DNA of 64,000 bases from Bradyrhizobium guangdongense (GTDB taxonomy: Bacteria; Pseudomonadota; Alphaproteobacteria; Rhizobiales; Xanthobacteraceae), in the NCBI RefSeq assembly GCF_004114975.1, contig NZ_CP030052.1, positions 558,001 to 622,000 on the forward strand, read 5' to 3'. Shown piece after piece: positions 46,804 through 54,868 of the stretch. The translations under genes were made by a program, and so were the position numbers. The notes beneath the pieces were generated by a model, which was not told where the DNA came from, ran no database searches, and saw nothing but the letters and a program-made list of their open reading frames with translations. Each line of letters opens with the position of its first letter. The stretch's first letter is position 1.

Positions 46804-47912
46804 TGGCCAATGTTCGCCTGGAAGGCCTCAACAAGGCCTATGGCACTATCCAGATCCTGCGCAATATCGACCTCACCATCGATCACGGCGAATTCGTCGT
46901 CTTCGTCGGGCCTTCAGGGTCGGGCAAGTCGACCCTGCTGCGCATGATCGGCGGTCTCGAGCCGATTAGCGGAGGACGGCTTTTCATCGACAATGAGCTC
47001 GTCAACGACGTGGACGCGGCCGACCGCAATCTAGGCATGGTGTTCCAGAGCTACGCCCTCTATCCGCACATGACCGTCCGGGAAAACCTGGCTTTCCCCT
47101 TGCGGATGGCCAAAGCGACGAAAGCGGAGATCGGGAAGCGTGTCGCTGAGGCCGCGTCCTTATTGCAGATCGACCATTTGCTCGATCGCAAGCCACGGCA
47201 GCTCTCCGGCGGCCAGCGCCAGCGCGTGGCGATCGGGCGGGCCATCGTCCGCGAGCCCAAGGTGTTTCTGTTTGACGAGCCGCTGTCCAACCTCGACACC
47301 GAGCTGCGGGTGCAGATGCGGGTCCAGATCGCCAAGCTCCACGAGCAGCTTGGAAACACCATGATCTACGTCACTCACGATCAGGTCGAGGCCATGACCA
47401 TGGCTGACAAGATCGTCGTGCTCAAGGACGGCAATATCGAGCAGGTGGGGAGCCCCCACGAGCTCTATCACTACCCGGCGTCGCGCTTCGTCGCCGGCTT
47501 CATTGGCTCGCCTAAGATGAATTTTTTGGGCGGTCATATCGAGGCCGCGCACGAGACAGGGGTGGAGGTCAGGCTTGACGCGGGCTCGACCGTCTCGGTC
47601 CCCGTTCGGCCGGATCAATTGCTGGTCGGCAAGCCGATCACGCTCGGGATCCGTCCCGATGATTTCTCGCAGCCGGCAGAAGACAAAGAGATCGCTCTCG
47701 AGCTGGACGTCGATTTCGTCGAGCACCTTGGCAGCGTCACCTACATCTACGGCAACGCGGGCAAGGAAGCCGTGGTCGCCAAAGCGCCACGGCTCGAGCC
47801 AGCCAAACGATCTGGCAAGGTCCGCCTTGCGGCTTCACCAGCCGATTGCCACCTGTTCACGGCCAACGGCAAGGCCCTGCAGCGGTTGCACGCACCGGCA
47901 AATTGGAGCTAA
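46803..47912 (+). CDS. Carbohydrate ABC transporter ATPase (MalK/UgpC type)
   Basis: A 369-aa ATPase with Walker [11 protein letters not shown]-loop [14 protein letters not shown], signature [15 protein letters not shown], Walker [15 protein letters not shown] and a C-terminal TOBE/regulatory domain from about residue 240. It completes the importer of 41002-44281. ATG 46803 is preferred to the GTG three bases earlier. The regulator gene follows after 34 bases. Confidence 0.94.
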   Translation: MANVRLEGLNKAYGTIQILRNIDLTIDHGEFVVFVGPSGSGKSTLLRMIGGLEPISGGRLFIDNELVNDVDAADRNLGMVFQSYALYPHMTVRENLAFPLRMAKATKAEIGKRVAEAASLLQIDHLLDRKPRQLSGGQRQRVAIGRAIVREPKVFLFDEPLSNLDTELRVQMRVQIAKLHEQLGNTMIYVTHDQVEAMTMADKIVVLKDGNIEQVGSPHELYHYPASRFVAGFIGSPKMNFLGGHIEAAHETGVEVRLDAGSTVSVPVRPDQLLVGKPITLGIRPDDFSQPAEDKEIALELDVDFVEHLGSVTYIYGNAGKEAVVAKAPRLEPAKRSGKVRLAASPADCHLFTANGKALQRLHAPANWS

Positions 47913-47946
47913 TTTTCGGGCCTGCCGCACAGGAGGGGCGGCCGGT

Positions 47947-49722
47947 ATGCACAACCGGGTAGAGCAGGTCAAGAACGCAGGAATCAGGCAGTTCTTCCGC
48001 AATTCCCGTTCATTCGTGCTCGGGGCAGGCATCGGCTCGGGCATGACCGCAAGGGCGGCCGAACGGGCGGGTGCAGATTTTGTCCTTGCGCTCAACGCTG
48101 GCCGTTTTCGCGCCATGGGCGGCTCCTCGCCAGCCTCGATCCTGCCCATCCGCGATAGCAACGAATTCGTCGCCGGATTCGGCCGAACCGAGATCCTGCC
48201 CAGCACCAAACTGCCGGTCTTTTTCGGCGCATGCACCTTCGATCCGCGCCTCGATCTCGATCGCTTCCTCGACCGGATCATCCGATGGGGCTTTACAGGG
48301 GTTACCAATTTCCCCTCCGTCATCCACATCGACGATTTTAGAAGGTCCTTGCTCGAGAAATCTGGCCTCGGCTACGAGCGAGAAATCGAACTTCTAACAA
48401 AAGCCCGTCAACGCGGTTTGATGACGATTGCCTATACCCGCTCCCAGGCCGAAGCGCGGCGCATGGTCGAGGCAGGCATTGAGGCGATCTGCATCAACTT
48501 CAATCTCAATCGCAGCGTCGAAAGCGGATCTGATCCATCGATCAGCCAGTCCGAGCTCGCAGCGCGGACCAGCGCCGTGACACGGGTGGCGCACTCCACC
48601 GACAAGAACGTCATCTGTCTACTCGGCGGCGGACCCATTACAAAGCCGGACGAACTCCTCGATATCTGCCGCGAAACGGGCGTCCAGGGCTTCATAGGCG
48701 GCTCTTCGCTGGACCGGGTCCCGTTGGAGATGTCGGTCCTCGAGGTCACATCCGGGTTCAAGACGATTCATCTCTTGCGCGAGAAAGTCGATCTGCTCGA
48801 GCGTCAGCTCCAATTGAGCGGGTTCAGGCACGGCGTCATTGCCCAATCCTCAGTCATGAAGCGGGTGCTCGAGACCGCCAAACGCCTGGCTGCCAATCCT
48901 AATCCTGTGCTCGTGTGGGGCGAAACGGGCTCGGGAAAACGCAGGATAGCGAATCTCGTTCACAGCTTCAGCGACCGCAAACATACAAAGGCTGCGCTCT
49001 TCCAGTGCCGCGCGGGGCCGGCAGCGGGCAACATCGGTGCATTGTTCGGCGCGGAGCGCGACGAGACCAGGAAGCGCCAACTATCGATTCTTGAAGCTGC
49101 AAACGGCACTGCCGTCCTGCTGCTGCATCTGGATCAACTGCCGCGGGATGGCCAGGAGCGTCTTGCTGATTACCTCGAGACCGGCGGTTTTGCACCCCTG
49201 AACGGGGTATCGGTCGTGCGGTCCAACGCACGGATCATTGCAACAGCGACAATTGCTCGCAGCGCCAGCCTTCAAACCGTGCTCTGTCCTCGGCTTCTTG
49301 CCCTGTTTACCGGGCTTGACATTGCCCTGCCGGCCTTGCCGGACAGGCTCGAAGACCTTCCCCAACTGGTCCAGCATTTCACGGTGGAAGCGAAGGGAGA
49401 TTCAAACGCGCCGACGTTGGGAATAGAGAATTCTGCCTTCCTGGCGCTTGCCGGGCATGATTGGCCGGGAAACCTGCGAGAGTTGCGCCAAATCGTCAAC
49501 CAGCTGGTGACGCTGCAACTGTCACACATTACGGCTGACGTCCTAAGGCCTTTGCTGACCGCGTCATCGGCCGTGAAACGGACAAATGTGTTCTCCGAGC
49601 GCGAGTGGATCATCGAAGGGCTGAAACGAAACAAGCTCCACCGCGGAAAAACTGCCCAGTCCCTTGGACTCTCCAGGAAGACCCTCTACAACAAGATCAA
49701 GAAGCTGCGGATCCTGGAGTAG
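47947..49722 (+). CDS. TIM-barrel / AAA / Fis-HTH transcriptional regulator without GAFTGA loop
   Basis: A 591-aa three-domain regulator. Residues 1-285 form a TIM-barrel of the PEP-hydrolase-like/signal-transduction family (LGAGIGSGMTARAAERAGAD, WGFTGVTNFPSV, LLGGGPI). Residues about 290-535 are a NtrC-type AAA domain: Walker A GETGSGKR (325-332), WPGNLREL (506-513). The segment that should contain ELFG-x-GAFTGA is shortened to ALFGAERDETRKRQL, and Walker B is LLLHLDQL. Residues 551-591 are a Fis-type HTH (HRGKTAQSLGLSRKTLYNKI). Lacking the sigma-54 contact loop, it may work with the housekeeping sigma factor. The sensor barrel is homologous to the enzyme-like protein encoded at 52130. Confidence 0.88.
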   Translation: MHNRVEQVKNAGIRQFFRNSRSFVLGAGIGSGMTARAAERAGADFVLALNAGRFRAMGGSSPASILPIRDSNEFVAGFGRTEILPSTKLPVFFGACTFDPRLDLDRFLDRIIRWGFTGVTNFPSVIHIDDFRRSLLEKSGLGYEREIELLTKARQRGLMTIAYTRSQAEARRMVEAGIEAICINFNLNRSVESGSDPSISQSELAARTSAVTRVAHSTDKNVICLLGGGPITKPDELLDICRETGVQGFIGGSSLDRVPLEMSVLEVTSGFKTIHLLREKVDLLERQLQLSGFRHGVIAQSSVMKRVLETAKRLAANPNPVLVWGETGSGKRRIANLVHSFSDRKHTKAALFQCRAGPAAGNIGALFGAERDETRKRQLSILEAANGTAVLLLHLDQLPRDGQERLADYLETGGFAPLNGVSVVRSNARIIATATIARSASLQTVLCPRLLALFTGLDIALPALPDRLEDLPQLVQHFTVEAKGDSNAPTLGIENSAFLALAGHDWPGNLRELRQIVNQLVTLQLSHITADVLRPLLTASSAVKRTNVFSEREWIIEGLKRNKLHRGKTAQSLGLSRKTLYNKIKKLRILE

Positions 49723-49734
49723 CTCTGCTCCTCA

Positions 49735-50340
49735 TTATTTTCGCGCTGGCGGCTTCGTGCCGCTCAGAAGCGCGAACTTCGCCACCGGCGCTCCTCGCTT
49801 CCCGGCGCTTACCAAATCGACGCCATCGCCAATCACGAACTTGAGCGCTTCTTCCGGCATCTGGACCAGGCCGGCCAGATGCGAGCCGATGCGCCGCTCG
49901 GCCATTGCGGTCTTAGAGATGTCGTCCGTCGCGAACAACACCCTGAAGTCCAAATTGGCAAACCATTCCAGACGTCGAAGCTCGATCTCCTGTCCGCTTT
50001 CAATGGGCGTCCCTGTCGTTGACCGCTCAATGAGAGACGCCGGCGGGAAGTTGATGATCCCCTTGATCCCGGCCTCTTTCAACGCATCGGCAAGATCCTC
50101 CCAGCACGCGAAGGGATCGATCATGACGATCGCGGCGTAAACACCCGCAGATCTCTCCTTTCGGAACGTGCGCAGATCCCGTAACAGACAATCGTTCCAG
50201 TCAACGACGGGCAAGGTCGCCATGACCAGCATGGAGCCTTCCGGAAGGCTCCCTAAAGCCGGCGCATAGATTGCTAGGCAATAACCCTCGCGCGTGTCCG
50301 ACCTGCTTGAAATGAGCTCGCCGACTGCTCTTTGCTTCAA
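49735..50340 (-). CDS. Short TIM-barrel paralogue of the PEP-hydrolase-like family
   Basis: A 201-aa protein, convergent with the regulator gene. The segment EAGIKGIINFPPASLIERS ... GQEIELRRLEWFANLDFRVLFATDD aligns by eye with GFSGVINYPTISTM ... GFEREVEMIASARKKNIFSLAY of the 52130 protein and the matching part of the regulator. The N-terminal strand and the C-terminal barrel elements are missing, so it may be a half-barrel or a degenerate copy. The start is TTG 50340; internal ATGs exist. Its upstream side holds operator copy B. Confidence 0.68.
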   Translation of the reverse strand: MKQRAVGELISSRSDTREGYCLAIYAPALGSLPEGSMLVMATLPVVDWNDCLLRDLRTFRKERSAGVYAAIVMIDPFACWEDLADALKEAGIKGIINFPPASLIERSTTGTPIESGQEIELRRLEWFANLDFRVLFATDDISKTAMAERRIGSHLAGLVQMPEEALKFVIGDGVDLVSAGKRGAPVAKFALLSGTKPPARK

Positions 50341-50346
50341 CCGCCT

Positions 50347-50388
50347 CTACCCAATCTTACCCATTTAAACATCGCACTGATCTTATAC
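50347..50388 (+). promoter_or_regulatory. Operator copy B with a rightward promoter-like box
   Basis: CTACCCAATCTTACCCATT (50347-50365) repeats the tandem element; TTATAC at 50383-50388 begins exactly 26 bases after the start of the second TTACCC (50357), the same distance as TTATTG in copy C. The element has the same orientation as copies A and C, pointing right, although the nearest gene (49735-50340) lies to the left. It may therefore serve a rightward transcript as well as the minus-strand gene. Confidence 0.5.
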
Positions 50389-50389
50389 G

Positions 50390-50537
50390 GCATTTCAGTT
50401 CGGTCTAGAGATCTGCACGACATCTAGGCACGTCAGGCTTCCGACGACGTCTCATCTATCCGCTGGCAGGCCGGCCTCGTCTGCTTCCTCCCTCGACTTA
50501 CGCCGCTGTTGGAGAGCTCCAGCAGCGGTCTCTTTTT
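50390..50537 (+). ncRNA. Possible small RNA from operator B to an intrinsic terminator
   Basis: Between the promoter-like box at 50383 and the terminator ending at 50537 there is no ATG-initiated reading frame on the + strand. A transcript of roughly 145 bases ending in the strong hairpin would be a free-standing small RNA. This rests only on the arrangement operator, -10-like box and terminator, so it is a hypothesis; a leader for the 50889 gene is the main alternative but would have to pass the terminator. Confidence 0.3.
50503..50537 (+). terminator. Intrinsic terminator
   Basis: CCGCTGTTGGAG (50503-50514) and CTCCAGCAGCGG (50517-50528) form a stem of 11 pairs with one T-G pairing and a two-base connection, followed by TCTCTTTTTA. 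This is the clearest rho-independent terminator seen in the window and acts on + strand transcripts. No + strand protein gene ends near it. Confidence 0.75.
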
Positions 50538-50789
50538 AGAATTCAATTCACAGGCATTGAACCGCGCGAGCTGTCCACCCGCCCGCCACTTGGCACTTTT
50601 TGCAATGGGTGAAACAGCGTCCCAAGGGCTGGCGGAGATGACCTTCGCCTGCTGCGCACCGCGTGCGTCTCATGGGCCCGAAAGGACGCCGGACAGAAGA
50701 TGCCGGAAGAGGAGAGGGGAAGACACGCCGCAGACAGGACAGGCAACCTTGGCTAGAGCCACCGGTGCGCTCCCGAGCGCTTCGAGACA

Positions 50790-50832
50790 TCTACCCAATA
50801 TTACCCAACTCTCCCCGGCGCGGCACTTATTG
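50790..50832 (+). promoter_or_regulatory. Operator copy C with promoter-like box before the Tm-1-like gene
   Basis: CTACCCAATATTACCCAACTCT (50791-50812) is the third tandem element; TTATTG at 50827-50832 is placed 26 bases after the start of TTACCC, as in copy B. The GTG of the Tm-1-like gene is 57 bases further on, behind GGAGAGGAAAG. It is presumed to control 50889-56281. The region 50538-50789 upstream of it contains no recognisable gene. Confidence 0.58.
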
Positions 50833-50888
50833 AGCGTCTCGGCCGCGTTTAGACCATTCGTATCAAGCAGGATCGGAGAGGAAAGATC

Positions 50889-52124
50889 GTGTCGCACCAT
50901 TGCACCGACGACGCGAAGTCGGCCAGGCTTGGGCGCTCGCCCAAGGTCGGAGCCGCTGGCGCCGTTGCAATCGTGGCGACGCTCGATACGAAGGGCGCAG
51001 AAGCATCTTATCTCCGAAACGTCATCGAAGGCCTGGGCCGCACGACGGTGGTCTTAGACGTCGGTACGTCCAAGGCAGGGTCGGACAAAGAGCCGACAGA
51101 TGGCGGCCGCGCCGTTTCTCCCGTCGAGCTCTTGAACGACATTGCCCAATCGGCCCGCAAAATGGTCGATGATCTTCGCCAATCAGGCGCGATCAGCGCA
51201 ATTGTCGGAATTGCGGGTGGCAAGGGCAGCGCCGTCTTTGGCGAAGTCGTCCGCGATTTACCATATGGCTTCCCGAAGCTCCTTGTGAGTAGCGCCAGGC
51301 CCGCACTGCTCGCCGAACTGGCCGTCCATAACGACATCATCCTCTATCCGACCCTTGTCGACCTCTTCGGGATCAACGCCTTCACCCAACGCGTGCTGGA
51401 CAATGCCGGCCGCGCCGTGGCCGCCATGCAATATGAGCCATCCCGTCAGAGGAGACGGAAGAAAATCGTCGCCATCACGGCCTTCGGAGTTACGACGCCG
51501 GCGGCCAATCAATGCGTAAGACGTCTTGGAGAGGCCGGCCTCGATGCGATCGTTTTCCCCGCTAACGGGGCCGGCGGGCGCAAGATGGAACAGCTAATCG
51601 CGGCCGGTGAGTTTGACGCTGTAATCGATCTGACCACAACCGAGCTTGCTGACGAAATCGTCGGTGGCACCGCCAGCGCCGGACCGGATCGGCTCAAGGC
51701 AGCCGCGGATCGATCAATCCCGCAGGTCGTCGCGCCAGGCGCAGTCGACATGGTCAATTTTGGTCCACCATCCAGCGTCCCCGATCAGTTTCGCTGCCGC
51801 CAGTTCTACTCCCATACTCGCTACACCACGCTCATGCGCACAACTCCGTCCGAAAACGCAAGCATCGGCCGGCTTACGGCCGAGCGGCTGTCGCGGGCCG
51901 AAGCGCCAGCCATCGTGCTCTGGCCGGCGAAAGGCGTCTCCGACTACGACCGCGACGGCGGCGTGTTCCGTGATTGCAATGCCGACCGCGCTTGGCTGGA
52001 CGCGGTCAAGAACAATCTGCCGCCCAAAATCACGGTGCGCGAATTGAACTGTCACATCAACGATCCCGAATTTGCCGAGGCGGCCGCGAGTTGGATCCTC
52101 GAGCAATTGGCGCAGGAAGGCTGA
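50889..52124 (+). CDS. Tm-1-like ATP-binding protein (UPF0261)
   Basis: A 411-aa protein of the UPF0261/Tm-1 N-terminal family. The start VAIVATLDTKGAEASYLRNVIE, the GIAGGKGSAVFGEVVRDLPYGFPKLLVSS region, FGVTTPAANQCVRRL and PGAVDMVNFG are family features. Tomato Tm-1, an inhibitor of tobamovirus replication, carries this domain fused to a C-terminal TIM barrel; here the second half is the next gene, five bases downstream. The bacterial biochemical function is not known to me. GTG start at 50889. Confidence 0.88.
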   Translation: MSHHCTDDAKSARLGRSPKVGAAGAVAIVATLDTKGAEASYLRNVIEGLGRTTVVLDVGTSKAGSDKEPTDGGRAVSPVELLNDIAQSARKMVDDLRQSGAISAIVGIAGGKGSAVFGEVVRDLPYGFPKLLVSSARPALLAELAVHNDIILYPTLVDLFGINAFTQRVLDNAGRAVAAMQYEPSRQRRRKKIVAITAFGVTTPAANQCVRRLGEAGLDAIVFPANGAGGRKMEQLIAAGEFDAVIDLTTTELADEIVGGTASAGPDRLKAAADRSIPQVVAPGAVDMVNFGPPSSVPDQFRCRQFYSHTRYTTLMRTTPSENASIGRLTAERLSRAEAPAIVLWPAKGVSDYDRDGGVFRDCNADRAWLDAVKNNLPPKITVRELNCHINDPEFAEAAASWILEQLAQEG

Positions 52125-52129
52125 CTGCG

Positions 52130-52960
52130 ATGCGGATGTTTGAGCGAAGCGAAATCCTAGCGAAGATCGCAAGCCAGGTGGCCGAGCGCAGAGCGGTTCT
52201 TGCCGCAGGCAGCAGCTGCGGCCTGGTGGCCAAATGCGCTGTCCTCGGGGGCGCGGACATGCTGGTGGTCTACTCTACCGGGCTGTCGCGCCTGATGGGG
52301 CTTCCGACCAGCCGGATCGGAGACTCCAACGCGCGCACGCTCGAGCTTGCCGCAGAAATCCGCAACGTTGTCTCTTCCATCCCCGTGATCGGCGGCGTTG
52401 AGGCCTGGGATCCCGTTCGGCTCGATCTCGATGCGTTGCTCGACAAATTCTGGGCGGCCGGCTTCTCAGGCGTGATCAACTATCCCACCATCTCGACCAT
52501 GGGCGACAAATGGCGCGACCGCCGCGGCCGCGTCGGGCTCGGCTTCGAACGCGAAGTCGAGATGATCGCATCTGCGCGCAAGAAGAACATCTTCTCGCTC
52601 GCCTATGTCGCAAACCCGGACGATGCCAAGGCGATGGCAAGCGCCGGGGCCGACTGCATCATCCCTCATGTCGGCGCCACACGGGGCGGGCTCGTTGGCC
52701 ATGAGGAAGGGCGGTCGGTCAAAGACGCGATCAATCGCATCAACGACATCAACGCCGCGGCCAGGAGCGGGCGCTCCGACGTTGTCCTGCTCTGCCATGG
52801 TGGTGCGATCGCAGAGCCCGCGGATACGGCCGAGGTGTACCGGTCGACGCAATGCGTCGGATTTGTCGGCGCCTCCTCCATCGAACGAATTCCGATCGAA
52901 CGGGCAGTAAAGGCGGCAGCCGAGGAATTCAAAGCCGTCCCGCTTCCCCAACATCACTGA
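52130..52960 (+). CDS. PEP-hydrolase-like TIM-barrel protein (Tm-1 C-terminal-like)
   Basis: A 276-aa TIM barrel: VLAAGSSCGLVAKCAVLGGADMLVVY, GLPTSRIGDSNARTLE, VIGGVEAWDP, AGFSGVINYPTISTM, GLGFEREVEMI, GADCIIPHVGATRGG and CHGGAI. It belongs to the phosphoenolpyruvate mutase/hydrolase-like family also found as the sensor half of the regulator at 47947. Together with the preceding protein it corresponds to the two halves of Tm-1. ATG 52130 begins six bases after the previous stop. An enzymatic role on a C3-C5 keto acid or phosphorylated acid is possible but unproven. Confidence 0.88.
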   Translation: MRMFERSEILAKIASQVAERRAVLAAGSSCGLVAKCAVLGGADMLVVYSTGLSRLMGLPTSRIGDSNARTLELAAEIRNVVSSIPVIGGVEAWDPVRLDLDALLDKFWAAGFSGVINYPTISTMGDKWRDRRGRVGLGFEREVEMIASARKKNIFSLAYVANPDDAKAMASAGADCIIPHVGATRGGLVGHEEGRSVKDAINRINDINAAARSGRSDVVLLCHGGAIAEPADTAEVYRSTQCVGFVGASSIERIPIERAVKAAAEEFKAVPLPQHH

Positions 52961-52992
52961 CCTCAGTTCCAAGAAATCGCAGCGAGGCTGGA

Positions 52993-54771
52993 ATGGACAC
53001 ACCGATGGGCCAATCAAGCAAGGGCATGACCGTGGCGATCGCCCGAAGCGCAAGGGCGGATCACGAATGGGCAACCGACGTTCTCGTAGTCGGGAGTGGT
53101 GCAGCCGGGCTCTCGGCCGCCCTCTATGCGGCAAAAGCAGGACTGCGCGTCACTGTCTGCGAAAAATCCGCCCGGCTCGGCGGCACGACAGCTCTTTCCA
53201 ATGGTATGATCTGGGTTCCTTGCTCACCCCAGGCGCGCTCAGCGAAGATCGACGACTCGCTTGCGAAGGCAAGGACCTACCTGCAGCACGAACTTGGCAC
53301 CTATTACCGGGCAGGCTTCATCGATGCTTATCTCGAGGACGGCCCAGCTGCACTTGCCGCCCTTGAGGACGGGACAGAGGTCAACTTCACGCTGGCCTCG
53401 GCGCCCGATTATCATTCGAGCCAGATCGGCGGCGTCGACAAGGGCCGGGCACTGAGCCCGGCTCCCTATGATGGGCGCCTTCTCGGAGCCGATTTCGATC
53501 TGATCGGCGATCCCATCCGGGTTGTGCTTGGTGGAATGATGATCTCATCCAGCGAGGTCAGAAGCTTCCTCAATCCCTTCCAATCCTTTGCCGCCCTCAG
53601 ACACGTCTTGCGGCGTGTCGGTCGCTACGCGCGTGACCGGCTGGGCCACAGGCGCGGGACAGAGCTCAGCGGAGGGAACGCCCTGATCGCGCGCCTGGTC
53701 GTCAGTCTGCGCAAGCACGGCGTCGAGATATGGCCTGGCTCCCCGCTGATAGAGCTGATCAGGGAAGATGGGCGTGTCACCGGAGCCGTCGTCAAGCGGA
53801 ACGGTTCCGACCTTCGCGTGCGCGCCTCGCATGGCGTCATCCTCGCAACGGGCGGATTTGCTCGCAGCGCAGAGTTAAGAGCCAGCCTCAGCGGTCCCCA
53901 CCAGCACGATGACACGCTGGCCCATGTGGACGTTGTGGGCGATGGCATTTCCCTGGCGTCCAGGCTTGGAGCTGCGATTGACAACAATGTCGCCTCTGCC
54001 GGCTTTTGGACTCCCGTCTCAATTCTCAAGAGCGGCAGCTCCTCCCAAGTGGTCCCCTATGGCTGGCTCGATCGCGGCCGTCCCGGCGTCATCGCAGTGG
54101 GGCCGGATGCCAAGCGTTTCGTCAACGAATCCAATTCGTATCACGACATTTGCCTGGCGATGTTCACCAGCGGCTATCCGGCAGATAAGCGATTTTACTT
54201 CATCTGCGACCTGGAGTTCGTACGGTTGAGAGGTATGGGACATCTGCTGCCCTGGCCCTGGACCTTGAGGATCGGAAAATATGCGCGCCTTGGGTACATC
54301 AAGGTCGGCCGGACAATTCCTGAACTTGCCAAACAGCTGGGGCTAGATCCGGCTGCGCTTGAAAAGACCGTCGAAGAGCACAACACGCACGCTGCTGAGG
54401 GGCGCGATCCGCTGTTCAAACGCGGTGAATCCGCCTTTAATCGCACGCTCGGCGATCCGGCCGTGAGCAAGAAAAACCCAAATCTCGGACCCATCAAGAC
54501 AGGCCCGTTTATCGCGCTTCCAATCGTTCCGGCAACGCTCGGCACGGCCACCGGCCTGGCAACCGACACTTGCGGCCAGGTCCTAGACGGGCAGGAAAGA
54601 TCCATCGCGGGCCTTTACGCTTGCGGCAACGACATGACATCCCCGATGCGCGGCATCTATCCAGGAGCAGGCATCACCATCGGGCCTGCGATTGTGTTCG
54701 CGTACCGGGCTGTCAACGCCATCCTATCGGCGACGCAGCAAAAGACAAAGGCTGCCGCTTCTGGAGCTTGA
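52993..54771 (+). CDS. FAD-dependent oxidoreductase, fumarate reductase/ketosteroid dehydrogenase type
   Basis: A 592-aa flavoprotein. VLVVGSGAAGLSAALYAAKAGLRVTVCEKS (about 35-64) is the dinucleotide motif and LGGTTALSNGMIW follows; the C-terminal LYACGNDMTSPMRGIYPGAGITIGPAIVFAYRA closes the FAD site as in FrdA/SdhA-like and 3-ketosteroid dehydrogenase proteins. It may oxidise or reduce an alpha-beta bond in a pathway intermediate. ATG 52993 is chosen; an upstream open frame to 52852 overlaps the TIM-barrel gene. Confidence 0.87.
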   Translation: MDTPMGQSSKGMTVAIARSARADHEWATDVLVVGSGAAGLSAALYAAKAGLRVTVCEKSARLGGTTALSNGMIWVPCSPQARSAKIDDSLAKARTYLQHELGTYYRAGFIDAYLEDGPAALAALEDGTEVNFTLASAPDYHSSQIGGVDKGRALSPAPYDGRLLGADFDLIGDPIRVVLGGMMISSSEVRSFLNPFQSFAALRHVLRRVGRYARDRLGHRRGTELSGGNALIARLVVSLRKHGVEIWPGSPLIELIREDGRVTGAVVKRNGSDLRVRASHGVILATGGFARSAELRASLSGPHQHDDTLAHVDVVGDGISLASRLGAAIDNNVASAGFWTPVSILKSGSSSQVVPYGWLDRGRPGVIAVGPDAKRFVNESNSYHDICLAMFTSGYPADKRFYFICDLEFVRLRGMGHLLPWPWTLRIGKYARLGYIKVGRTIPELAKQLGLDPAALEKTVEEHNTHAAEGRDPLFKRGESAFNRTLGDPAVSKKNPNLGPIKTGPFIALPIVPATLGTATGLATDTCGQVLDGQERSIAGLYACGNDMTSPMRGIYPGAGITIGPAIVFAYRAVNAILSATQQKTKAAASGA

Positions 54772-54868
54772 CATCGTTTGCATGGGGCGAGCGCGTGATC
54801 GACGAAGCATTGGCTTTCGCCAGGAGCGGCTGGCTCGAAGGCGGCTCATCCAAGGGGTTTGATTTTTG

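Noticed and set aside
50509..51057. 182-codon + strand frame across the terminator, operator C and the start of the Tm-1-like gene
   Set aside because: It starts inside the terminator stem and overlaps the well-supported GTG-started gene; no family resemblance.
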